NCBI GenBank assembly: GCA_028284485.1
Contig: JANQRQ010000038.1
Location: 1-37,553 of the forward strand
Reading direction: 5' to 3'
DNA: 37,553 nt
Origin: Planctomycetaceae bacterium
Lineage (GTDB): Bacteria > Planctomycetota > Planctomycetia > Planctomycetales > Planctomycetaceae
This document shows, piece after piece, positions 27,225 to 34,305 of this stretch (position 1 is the first letter of the stretch; each line of letters starts with the position of its first letter). Both the position numbers and the translations under genes were made by a program. The notes beneath the pieces are model-generated. The model ran no database searches and was not told the DNA's origin. It saw nothing but the letters and a program-made list of their open reading frames with translations.

Positions 27225-28694
27225 TTAGCGTCTGGCGTTATTTGACGGATGTCGGCTGTTGATCCACTCTTTCAACGGCGTCATAGATTCCCAATCCGGC
27301 TCGTCTCGAATGCCAAATCCCGCGCACTGCAGGCTGTCACAGCGGACGGCTCCGTTGTCAATTCGAAGAAACGATTCATCGCCACGTTGCACATACATAT
27401 CCGGGTGGTGTGCAATCACGTTCTGTTTGTCACGATCGGAAAGCATCGACAAACCGTAGTTATAGTGATGCCCATTCCGCTCGCAGTGATCGATTCCGAG
27501 AATGCCTAACGTTGCAAAGTCCTGGTGTAGCGGAACCACCGGAAGGTTTTGCAAATCCTCAGCGCTGAGAAATGCGTTCTCGTCCTGGAGACTGTGGTGC
27601 ATGACCAATGCGTAATTCAATAACGATTTGAAGAATCCCTTACAGTTCTTGTGCGACGTCCCTTCGTACCCGATTTCACGTGCCTGCGAGTACGCATCCA
27701 CCGTCCCATCGGCTTCGTCGATTAACAGGGGTTTGCGTTGTGAGATACGCCGAATGATGTCTGTGGTGCTTCGGTCGAGGGTGGTGCGTCGTGGCAGCGG
27801 TTGCTCGATGTACAGAATGTGCTGGAACAGTCCTGTCAGTTCCTGGTCCAATCGATTCACAAGCTTTTCGAATGATGCGAGGTCGGAATACGATTCATTG
27901 GCATCTAACGTGATGACTGGTTGATCTGCCGCCAATACCAAGTCCCAGATTCGTCTGAGACGATCGAAATCCGCGTCGACATTGCCAGAGATTTTGATCT
28001 TGAAATGTCGAATGCCGTCGTCGCGAATGTACTCTTCCAGAGTCTCCGGCAATCCGTCATTCACCCGGCTTTCATTCGGCAGTTCTTCGTTGGACAATGG
28101 GTCGGCAAGTCCGACCGTGTGTCGCAGTGAAAACTGTGTCATTGGACGGTCGGGAAGGAACTCAGCAAGCTGCATCTCGCCAAGTCGCTTATGGACTCTG
28201 CCCGGCTCGAACCCAAGGCGATTCTGCTTGACCATTTCGAAAATCGGTTGGTCCTCCAGTCGGCAGACGGCGTCGAGCATCGCGCGCTCCATCAGTGCCG
28301 AAGCAAACGACGATGTGAGGGCCTCTTGTCCGCTCTTTCTTCCGGCTTCCATAATCTTCGGATGCATGCGTCGCCATTGCTCGAAGGGCGACTCGAATTC
28401 CGGGGCTGCCAGATACGCGTCCCGCGCGAAGTGGATCAAATCAACGAGTTCACGGAGCTTCAGACTTTTGTCTCGACCTGGACGTTTATCGAGCCAACGG
28501 ACCGACAATCGGTCACCCGAGCATCCGAAGGTTTCCCCGTTTGAGTTCTTGACGACCATCCGCACATGACCAAGCGGGTTGATACGGTCTTGTTTCGAAA
28601 CGGTCGATCGCGTTTGCGTCCCAAGTAGAAATAGCATGCGTCCCGGTGGGGTTTCACGAACATACAAATCAATCGACTCGATTTTGTAGGTCAT
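27225..28694 (-). CDS. Enolase-superfamily enzyme (mandelate racemase/muconate cycloisomerase type)
   Basis: A 489-residue protein, longer than the usual 350-400. Catalytic elements in the barrel are KIK (K232, K234), the metal ligands D264 (DANES), E297 (EQP) and D326/E327 (DEAD), and a candidate C-terminal catalytic Lys349 (SHKNCKG). The first metal is Mg, and the Lys pair performs proton abstraction alpha to a carboxylate. Extra residues lie between the N-terminal cap and the barrel (about 100-220). The substrate is unknown. It is divergent from the sulfatase at 28940. Confidence 0.85.
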   Translation of the reverse strand: MTYKIESIDLYVRETPPGRMLFLLGTQTRSTVSKQDRINPLGHVRMVVKNSNGETFGCSGDRLSVRWLDKRPGRDKSLKLRELVDLIHFARDAYLAAPEFESPFEQWRRMHPKIMEAGRKSGQEALTSSFASALMERAMLDAVCRLEDQPIFEMVKQNRLGFEPGRVHKRLGEMQLAEFLPDRPMTQFSLRHTVGLADPLSNEELPNESRVNDGLPETLEEYIRDDGIRHFKIKISGNVDADFDRLRRIWDLVLAADQPVITLDANESYSDLASFEKLVNRLDQELTGLFQHILYIEQPLPRRTTLDRSTTDIIRRISQRKPLLIDEADGTVDAYSQAREIGYEGTSHKNCKGFFKSLLNYALVMHHSLQDENAFLSAEDLQNLPVVPLHQDFATLGILGIDHCERNGHHYNYGLSMLSDRDKQNVIAHHPDMYVQRGDESFLRIDNGAVRCDSLQCAGFGIRDEPDWESMTPLKEWINSRHPSNNARR

Positions 28695-28939
28695 GCGTTA
28701 TGGTCCTCGAAGCACCGGGGAAAGGAGTTTTTCAATGGATTTTCATTCAGAGGCCGCAGCCTGCAGCATAATCGCTGCGGTCCTTCAAGAGCAAACGCTT
28801 TTCAAATGCCGGGTTGGGGCAAACGCGGCGCAAGCAACCCTTTATGGTTGTCCCGGTTTCACTTGATCGCTACCTTGGCAGAAAGATGACATTCAATACC
28901 CAACGACCGTAATAACGACTCTTAATTCGAAAGTGTTTC

Positions 28940-30370
28940 ATGTCCGCCGAACGCCCGAACATCATATTTATTATTACCGATCAGCAGCGATTCGATACCA
29001 TTCGTGAACTCGGATTCGACTACATGGAGACCCCTAACCTGGACCGACTCGTCCGGGAAGGGACCACCTTTACCAACTGCCATATCTCGGCACCTTCCTG
29101 TGCGCCGTCCCGCGCCAGCTTGTTTACCGGGTACTATCCGCACACGACCGGAATTCTCAAAAATGCCGACGCTTGGAACCATTCCTGGATCGAAAACCTC
29201 GCGGAGGCCGGTTATCGCTGCGTCAACGTCGGCAAGATGCACTCGTATCCCTATCATTCCCCGTTGGGATTTCACGAGCGCTACGTTGTTGAAAACAAAG
29301 ATCGCTATCTGGAAGAACGCTACTATTTCGACGAATGGGACAAAGCTCTGCGCGCCCGAGGAATGGTCAAGCAACAGCGCGAATCGTATCGCCTGCGGTC
29401 CGACTACCGGGAATCGTTGGGGGCGTTCGACTGGGAACTTCCCGAAGAATTGCAGTCCGACATGTTTGTCGGCGATATGGCCAAGTGGTGGATCGAAACC
29501 TATCCGCAAACGGAGCCGTTGTTCCTGCAGATCGGTTTTCCCGGACCGCATCCGCCGTATGATCCGACCCCGCGATATGCCGAGCCATACCTAAAGAAGG
29601 ACCTGCCGCTGCAGGAAGTGACTGCTGAAGAATTAGAGAATCAGCCGCCCGCTTTCAAAAAAATGCGCGTGCATAACAACGAGGTCGACCACGATTCGGT
29701 TGTGCATCTGCTCGATCCCACGCCGGAACAACGGCATCGACAGCGTGCCTATTATCTCGCCAACGTCACAATGATCGACGAGAAAGTTGGAGAGATTCTG
29801 TCGGCCCTCGATGAAAAAGGCTATTTGGAGAATTCGGTAGTGATTTTTACTTCGGACCACGGCGACTGTCTGACCGACCATGGCCACAGCCAGAAATGGA
29901 CGATGTACGATACGATTACTCGCATGCCAATGATTGTTTGGGCTCCCGATCGATTTGAGGCTGGTCGAAGAATCGACGGGCTGTGTCAGCAAATGGACAT
30001 CGGTCCGGCGATCCTCGAAATGGCCGGCGCCCGCGTGCCGGAAAACCTCGAAGCCAAGTCGTTATTGCCGGCCTTGGAAGGGAAGGATTGGCAGCCGCGC
30101 GAGTATGTCTTCGCCGAGCACAGTCGAGACGGCATTTTGCAAGAGACGGAATTCATGTCGATGGTCCGCAACCGGGACTGGAAGCTGGTGCACTTCCTCG
30201 ACGAACCCGACGGTCAACTGTTCGACTTGCAGAACGATCCCGACGAAGTTAACAACCTGTGGTACGACCCCGCATTCGATGCAAAGAAACGCGAGCTGCT
30301 GGACGTGCTCAGAGAATGGCGGATTCGTAGCCAGTACGAAACCGCCGATTGGGGAGCAGCCTGGCGTTAG
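28940..30370 (+). CDS. Type I sulfatase without signal peptide
   Basis: A 476-residue complete sulfatase. The formylglycine motif is C54-APSR. The first metal segment is TDQQR and the second TSDHGDCLTDHG, and HPPYDP is the substrate-side motif. The C-terminal signature reads GQLFDLQNDPDEVNNL. As with the sulfatase at 3682, the protein starts straight into the catalytic domain (AERPNIIFIITDQ), so a cytoplasmic location is likely. The region upstream is shared with the divergent enolase-type gene. Confidence 0.95.
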   Translation: MSAERPNIIFIITDQQRFDTIRELGFDYMETPNLDRLVREGTTFTNCHISAPSCAPSRASLFTGYYPHTTGILKNADAWNHSWIENLAEAGYRCVNVGKMHSYPYHSPLGFHERYVVENKDRYLEERYYFDEWDKALRARGMVKQQRESYRLRSDYRESLGAFDWELPEELQSDMFVGDMAKWWIETYPQTEPLFLQIGFPGPHPPYDPTPRYAEPYLKKDLPLQEVTAEELENQPPAFKKMRVHNNEVDHDSVVHLLDPTPEQRHRQRAYYLANVTMIDEKVGEILSALDEKGYLENSVVIFTSDHGDCLTDHGHSQKWTMYDTITRMPMIVWAPDRFEAGRRIDGLCQQMDIGPAILEMAGARVPENLEAKSLLPALEGKDWQPREYVFAEHSRDGILQETEFMSMVRNRDWKLVHFLDEPDGQLFDLQNDPDEVNNLWYDPAFDAKKRELLDVLREWRIRSQYETADWGAAWR

Positions 30371-30378
30371 AGCGGCTC

Positions 30379-30395
30379 GACAATTTCGAATTGTC
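30379..30395. terminator. Hairpin behind the sulfatase gene
   Basis: GACAATT-TCG-AATTGTC is a perfect 7-bp stem with a 3-base loop, 8 bp behind the stop codon. There is no T-run, so it may be only an mRNA end protector. Confidence 0.3.
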
Positions 30396-30407
30396 ATTGC
30401 CGGGTGC

Positions 30408-30430
30408 CACTGCTGGCTCGCCCAGCAGTG
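30408..30430. repeat. Hairpin element, copy A
   Basis: CACTGCTGG-CTCGC-CCAGCAGTG, a perfect 9-bp inverted repeat with a 5-base loop, within GCCGGGTGCCACTGCTGG. It resembles interspersed palindromic repeats of planctomycete genomes. This is an opinion from pattern; no genome comparison was done. Confidence 0.7.
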
Positions 30431-30483
30431 CTATGCCAAAATGTCCGCGCGAGATTCAGCAGTTGACATCGCGCGACTGGCCA

Positions 30484-30566
30484 TCAGGACGTCGGTTCCA
30501 AAATATGGATCGTCGTCGCGGTGACAATCTCCTTCACTTGGCTGCGGTACTCGTTCATGTGGGACG
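30484..30566 (-). pseudogene. 3' fragment of the monooxygenase gene
   Basis: Only the last ~26 codons and the stop remain, reading the same frame as the intact gene at 30725. The fragment has no start or ribosome binding site. It arose by segmental duplication with the surrounding repeat. Confidence 0.75.
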
Positions 30567-30574
30567 CCGGGTGC

Positions 30575-30597
30575 CACTGCTGATTCGACCGGCAGTG
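30575..30597. repeat. Hairpin element, diverged copy B
   Basis: CACTGC ... GCAGTG within CGCCGGGTGCCACTGCTG, with the arms reduced to 6 bp and the loop altered (TGATTCGACCG). It lies between the two 168-bp repeats. Confidence 0.5.
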
Positions 30598-30639
30598 CTG
30601 TACCAATCTGTCGGCGCGACGGTCGTTAGTCTACAGCCC

Positions 30640-30807
30640 GCCGGGTGCCACTGCTGGCTCGCCCAGCAGTGCTATGCCAAAATGTCCGCGAGAGAGTCAG
30701 CAGTTGATATCACGCGACTGGCCATCAGGACGTCGGTTCCAAAATATGGATCGTCGTCGTGGTGACAATCTCCTTCACTTGGCTGCGGTATTCGTTCATG
30801 TGGGGCG
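30640..30807. repeat. Direct repeat copy 2, includes the 3' end of the monooxygenase gene
   Basis: The second 168-bp copy. It overlaps the last part of the intact monooxygenase (30725 onward) and begins with hairpin copy C. Confidence 0.85.
30649..30671. repeat. Hairpin element, copy C
   Basis: The same 9-bp arms (CACTGCTGG/CCAGCAGTG) and 5-base loop as copy A, exactly 241 bp downstream. It lies about 55 bp beyond the stop of the minus-strand monooxygenase gene. Confidence 0.7.
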
Positions 30808-31036
30808 CGACAAGATGTGCCTTCAGCGCATCCACACTTTCCCATTTTTCGACGACAACCACAGTGTCAGCACCCACAGCTTGTTGTGCGGAGATGTCTG
30901 TCTCCGCATCGACCGCCGGGCCGTATTCGATGCAACCATCTTCGGCACGGACCTGGGGAATGAGCCCTGCAAACGCTTCTAAGAATTCCGCTCTTTTTCC
31001 TGCGGCAACTTCGATCTTGGCAATCACGTGAATCAT
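30725..31036 (-). CDS. Antibiotic biosynthesis monooxygenase domain protein (YgiN-like)
   Basis: A 103-residue ABM-fold protein. ATG 31036 has GGGAGA upstream; the longer frame from 31060 lacks one. The segments MIHVIAKIEVAAGKRAEFLEAF, EDGCIEYGPAVD, VVVVEKWESVDALKAHL and PHMNEYRSQV match the small dimeric ABM family. Members include quinol monooxygenase and cofactor-free oxygenases, but many have unknown roles. Its 3' end was duplicated to 30484-30566 in the adjoining repeat. Confidence 0.88.
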   Translation of the reverse strand: MIHVIAKIEVAAGKRAEFLEAFAGLIPQVRAEDGCIEYGPAVDAETDISAQQAVGADTVVVVEKWESVDALKAHLVAPHMNEYRSQVKEIVTTTTIHILEPTS

Positions 31037-31536
31037 TTGTTTCTCCCGGGTGTTAAGCATGTTTGTTCATGAGGGTGCTTGATACCGAGATATGCTATTC
31101 GGCACCAACGCAAATGAAAAGCAACATCGGCAAACAGAATGACGGCCAACGTTGGGCGTTGAAGTCTGGTCCTGCGTTTGTGTGACCTGATCTGGTTGGC
31201 ATCGGATACGTGTATTCGATAAGCAGAGAGAATCGAGCCTACAGAGTGAATCAATCATTCGCCTCACTTGATATCAATTGGCAACTCTTGCGCGTATCTG
31301 TCGCCGCAGACTCTTCTATAGAAATGCGATTCTTTGTTTCGGTGCCCGCAGGAAACGGGACACCGGTTGTGATCATTCCCGCCGAGCCAATCTGATCGAT
31401 CAAAACGGTACAATCTGTCTTGGTGCCACCGAAGTTGGGCGAACGGCCATGCGTCGCGCCGGGTTCGCTTGACCGATCGAATGGCTGTCAGTACGATTCT
31501 GTGCACTGCCAAAATAGGGTAACTGGTAGTGAATTC
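31037..31536. other. Intergenic stretch before the tRNA gene
   Basis: About 500 bp without a convincing gene. It contains the tRNA promoter at 31469-31497. Short frames of 60-80 codons on both strands lack domain content and good starts. Confidence 0.5.
31469..31497 (+). promoter_or_regulatory. Sigma-70-type promoter for the tRNA gene
   Basis: TTGACC at 31469-31474, a 17-bp spacer, and TACGAT at 31492-31497. The tRNA begins 40 bp after the -10, fitting a leader of about 30 nt. Confidence 0.6.
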
Positions 31537-31610
31537 GGCGGAGTAGCTCAGCTGGTTAGAGCAGCGGAATCATAATCCGCGTGTCGGGGGTTCGAGTCCC
31601 TCCTCCGCTA
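31537..31610 (+). tRNA. tRNA with anticodon CAT (elongator Met, or Ile2 if lysidine-modified)
   Basis: A complete cloverleaf of 74 nt: acceptor GGCGGAG with CTCCGCT, D arm GCTC/GAGC, anticodon stem GCGGA/TCCGC and loop ATCATAA with CAT at 31571-31573, T arm GGGGG/CCCTC with TTCGAGT. The discriminator is A and CCA is not encoded. The anticodon stem lacks the three G:C pairs of an initiator tRNA. The first acceptor pair is G:U. CAT could also be an Ile tRNA modified by TilS; the sequence alone does not settle this. A T5 stretch follows. Confidence 0.9.
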
Positions 31611-31754
31611 CTTTTTGACCCTTCTTTTATAGGGTCTCCGCTCGCTGAGCTTTGGCTGACATCTCGTGAATTTGCGACGATTCAATGTAACTGTCGCAGA
31701 CGTCGAACGCTATTAGCAACCGCACGGCGACACCCCAACGCAACCTCGAAGGCC

Positions 31755-32129
31755 ATGCCTGAACATCGAGGAAAACACCGATTTGGAAAGCAAATTGGGG
31801 CTTGGGCATCTTTCGCCGAAGTCGAGGTTGTTGTTGAATCTGGTCCACCCGCATTGATCATCGAAGTCGATCAGTTTGACCGAGATCCAAGTCACCAAGA
31901 CTGGTTGGCAGGGATACAATTCGGGATCCGACATGCGTTATCTAAATTGCCCTTGCGTGACCGTGACGTAGTCGTACGTGTGACTTCCCTCGACACGAAT
32001 CCTGTGGATTCGTCCGTTTTGTCCGTTGCATTTGCGAGTTGCTTTGCTTTCTGGAACGCTGTTGGACATCGACCAACGGATCCCCCGTACTTTGACGACC
32101 GAACTAAGTCCTTCACCTTTCCGGTTTGA
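31755..32129 (+). CDS. Stand-alone EF-G domain IV-like protein
   Basis: A 124-residue protein; ATG 31755 is the first clear start, since earlier frame runs into the tRNA. It aligns with domain IV of elongation factor G: KQIGAWASFAEVEVVVES matches the first strand pair, WLAGIQFGIRHAL with the EF-G helix (VDKGIQEQL), PLRDRDVVVRVTSL with PLAGYPVV, and DSSVLSVAFASCFAFWNAV with DSSELAFKLAASIAFKEG. In EF-G this domain reaches into the ribosomal A site. There is no GTPase or other EF-G domain here. Function unknown; its place directly behind a tRNA gene may be chance. Confidence 0.7.
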   Translation: MPEHRGKHRFGKQIGAWASFAEVEVVVESGPPALIIEVDQFDRDPSHQDWLAGIQFGIRHALSKLPLRDRDVVVRVTSLDTNPVDSSVLSVAFASCFAFWNAVGHRPTDPPYFDDRTKSFTFPV

Positions 32130-32548
32130 TGGACGCCGTGCCAGGCCATCAATGAATTACCCACACGAGGCTGCTACAGTGACCTGCTGCGGCTTGTCTG
32201 TGTTGACTGCTGCGTATTGCACTGCCGCCGTCGCTTCGGCGTTGCGCCCAACGTAGAAACGCATCGTCGTATCAATCGATTCTCATTGCCCATTTCCAGT
32301 TCGGCAGGAATTCGCATCATCGGATACTTGCCACGCATGCATCCAATACCTTTGCGATTTCGTCGCGTGTGACGAATCGCAGCCAATTGAGTCCCATCTT
32401 CTGCTGCCGGCCATTTGGACGCCCAAAAACGTTTGGATGGCTCGCGAGCTCGCTGTGGACTCTCTGTGGCAGGAGTTTTGACCAATATCTGGAGGCTCGA
32501 TCTTCTGTCCGCTTCGACTGGGATCCTCGTGCCCTGACCTATTTGGGG
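32130..32548. other. Intergenic stretch upstream of the zinc operon
   Basis: About 420 bp with no gene I can support. Frames of 80-130 codons exist on the minus strand but look like chance, with many Arg and Thr and no domain. Confidence 0.45.
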
Positions 32549-32576
32549 TTGACGGAAAGACGGTCAGTTGTACAAT
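32549..32576 (+). promoter_or_regulatory. Promoter of the SmtB-type regulator gene
   Basis: TTGACG at 32549-32554, a 16-bp spacer, and TACAAT at 32571-32576. It lies 42 bp before the GTG start. Confidence 0.55.
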
Positions 32577-32591
32577 TGCTATATTGTGCAA
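32568..32591. promoter_or_regulatory. Two near-palindromes at the SmtB-type promoter (operator candidate)
   Basis: TTGTACAA (32568-32575, a perfect palindrome over the -10) and TTGTGCAA (32584-32591, one mismatch) are spaced 16 bp apart from start to start. Binding of the encoded regulator here would block the promoter, so autoregulation is likely. This is inference. Confidence 0.45.
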
Positions 32592-32618
32592 GTGAGGAAT
32601 TGATTGCCGGAGGCGGCA

Positions 32619-32993
32619 GTGTCGAAAACCGTCCGAGAGACTAACGACGAACCACAATGCAGTGGCGATGAGCATCGCGGGCTGCCGATGCAGGTCGACT
32701 GGCAGGCCTGCGAAAGAGCCGCTGCGATTTATCGCGTCCTCGGTGATACGCAGCGGTTGCGGGTGCTGATGCTGCTCGAGGCCTCCGAACGGTGCGTTTC
32801 GGAAATCTGCAGTATTCTCGATGAGCCGATGCCGGCAGTTTCACAGCGATTACGCCTCCTCAAGAGCGAGCGGATTGTCCGTTCGCGGCGCGAGGGCAAG
32901 CACGTTTTTTATGCACTCGCCGACGAACATATTTCGCGCCTGGTGACCAACGGGGTCATGCACGCAATGGAAGAAGAGTCCAACCATAAATAA
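32619..32993 (+). CDS. ArsR/SmtB-family zinc-type metalloregulator
   Basis: A 124-residue winged helix protein; GTG 32619 has GGAGG 5 bases upstream, and TTG 32604 overlaps that site. The DNA-binding part runs LGDTQRLRVLMLLEASERCVSEICSIL ... SQRLRLLKSERIVRSRREGKHVFYAL. The last helix carries D102-x-H104-x10-H115-x2-E118, exactly the spacing of the alpha-5 zinc site in SmtB and CzrA. C59 and C64 in the recognition region could form another site. Metal binding normally relieves repression. The next gene, 11 bp on, encodes a His-rich protein, a likely target. Confidence 0.9.
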   Translation: MSKTVRETNDEPQCSGDEHRGLPMQVDWQACERAAAIYRVLGDTQRLRVLMLLEASERCVSEICSILDEPMPAVSQRLRLLKSERIVRSRREGKHVFYALADEHISRLVTNGVMHAMEEESNHK

Positions 32994-33004
32994 GGAGCTT
33001 TACC

Positions 33005-33352
33005 ATGACCGAATTGCATCCCAATCACGACCATCAGCACGGCCCGGACTGCGAACACACCGGCATTCAACACGGCGACCACGTCGACTACCTGCATGAT
33101 GGTCACTTGCATCACGTCCGTTCAGACGGGCAGGTTGAAGAGCACACTTTAGAGGTCAACGACGTCAATCCAGCCGGTTGCACACCCGCACATTCCTGCG
33201 ACGGACACGATTCCGATCATGTTCATGGCCCAGGGTGCGGACACGAACAGGTGGCTCACGGCGACCACGTCGACTATCTCGTCGATGGGCATCTTCACCA
33301 TCCGCACGGTGATCACTGCGACGACCATGGGCCGGTCTCGATCGTCGATTGA
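33005..33352 (+). CDS. Histidine-rich metal-binding protein with an internal repeat
   Basis: A 115-residue protein with 25 His, 5 Cys and many Asp, preceded by AAGGAG. It contains two similar 26-residue units, His12-His37 and His74-His99, both reading HGPxCxH...HGDHVDYLxDGHLHH. The C-terminal ~16 residues add more His and Asp. No membrane segment or signal peptide is visible, so it should be cytoplasmic. Behind a SmtB-type zinc sensor, it is probably a zinc or other divalent-metal buffer or chaperone; this is inference, and I do not recognise a named family. Confidence 0.85.
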   Translation: MTELHPNHDHQHGPDCEHTGIQHGDHVDYLHDGHLHHVRSDGQVEEHTLEVNDVNPAGCTPAHSCDGHDSDHVHGPGCGHEQVAHGDHVDYLVDGHLHHPHGDHCDDHGPVSIVD

Positions 33353-33372
33353 TTTGCCGCCGACAAGCAACG

Positions 33373-33405
33373 AAAACCAGCCCGCATAACCGGGCTGGTT
33401 TTTTT
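33373..33405 (+). terminator. Rho-independent terminator of the zinc operon
   Basis: AAAACCAGCCCG-CATAAC-CGGGCTGGTTTT with a T-run to 33405. It has a 12-bp stem, 6-base loop and ends both the plus-strand operon and the space before the convergent globin gene. Confidence 0.9.
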
Positions 33406-33536
33406 GTGCGCTGCGGGGACGCCGATTGCCGTAACGTCATCCAGTCCAATCGTGGCGCCGTTCCGAAATGGTTGAGGAGATCGACCTTCGAATAGACGAA
33501 GCATCGACGCTTGGCTGCTTGATCCAGCCAAAGGCT

Positions 33537-34121
33537 CTAGGCATTTTCCGAGATGGAGTAGTGTCGACTGATAAAGTCGTTCTGAATCCACAAGAGCTTG
33601 TTAAAGGCTCGAAGGGTTTGTGCCTTTGTCGCCGGATCGAGGGGTGAGTCGTTAATGGCTCCGATGAGCATATCGGAAATCAGCCCCATCAAGGCATTCA
33701 TTTGAACGAGTGGGACGTCGATTTCTTTATTCCCCGCCTTTGGTGTGTGCATCTTGCCGACCATATCGAGGTACTGCACCATCTTGGCATCGTAAGAGCG
33801 GCCGATCAGTTGCATGAAGTAGCGGTTCAAGTGGTCCTTTCGGAACTGAATCTGCGGGTGTTGCGGATCAATATCCGATAGATCGCCTGGGATGTCTCCC
33901 TCGTAGCCATGTTGTTTAGGCAAGAAATGTCTAGCCGTTGCGTCATAATTCAACAGCGTGGCGTACGTTTGTTCCACCAGTTCTGCGATCCGCGGACCAA
34001 GGTGCGGCGCAAATCCCTGAATCAGCCGAACGTCGTCAGGGCCAAAGCCGATAAACTCGGCCAGATACTCGTAGCGGAATTGTGGATCGGATTCGAGTTT
34101 GCTTTCGTCGATTGTTTGCAT
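33537..34121 (-). CDS. Protoglobin-like heme protein
   Basis: A 194-residue protein from ATG 34121; the longer frame from 34187 adds 22 residues that are unlike a globin. The protoglobin pattern is seen in FRYEYLAEFIGFGPDDVRLI, HLNRYFMQLIGRSYD and GKMHTPKAGNKEIDVPLVQMNALM, where His125 in GKMH is the candidate proximal heme ligand. There is no transmitter or cyclase domain, so it is a single-domain globin. Protoglobins bind O2, CO and NO. It converges with the zinc operon and lies next to hcp, which suggests gas or nitrosative-stress chemistry. Confidence 0.85.
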   Translation of the reverse strand: MQTIDESKLESDPQFRYEYLAEFIGFGPDDVRLIQGFAPHLGPRIAELVEQTYATLLNYDATARHFLPKQHGYEGDIPGDLSDIDPQHPQIQFRKDHLNRYFMQLIGRSYDAKMVQYLDMVGKMHTPKAGNKEIDVPLVQMNALMGLISDMLIGAINDSPLDPATKAQTLRAFNKLLWIQNDFISRHYSISENA

Positions 34122-34305
34122 GTCACATTCACGATTACGGATGAACAAATACGTAGACGGCGTCCCGCGCGGAGCTTGAGTGCGCATACCGATTCGGTAC
34201 GTCGAGCGCTAACGCTACAGCCGCTTATCTTAGGCTCTAGCGGGTGTCTGCCGCGACCAACTCGACAGCGCGAAATTCCATCCGCCGCCGATCGCCATGG
34301 GGTGA

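Larger units (their letters stand above)
30399..30566. repeat. Direct repeat copy 1, with truncated monooxygenase tail
   Basis: 168 bp almost identical to 30640-30807, offset by 241 bp. It begins with the hairpin element GCCGGGTGCCACTGCTGG. Its minus strand (30484-30566) still encodes the last ~26 residues of the monooxygenase, including HMNEYRSQVKEIVT, with one residue change (Thr to Ala) and mostly silent differences. The upstream part of the gene is absent from this copy. Confidence 0.85.

Noticed and set aside
30399..30807. CRISPR array from the repeated segments
   Set aside because: There are only two long copies with unequal content and a gene fragment inside; no short regular repeats or spacers.
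31537..31610. Initiator tRNA-Met
   Set aside because: The anticodon stem GCGGA/TCCGC lacks the three consecutive G:C pairs and the acceptor end does not have the initiator mismatch.
32174..32675. Two overlapping minus-strand frames (103 and 130 codons) before the zinc operon
   Set aside because: They have no domain or ribosome binding site, and the second covers the SmtB-type promoter and start.
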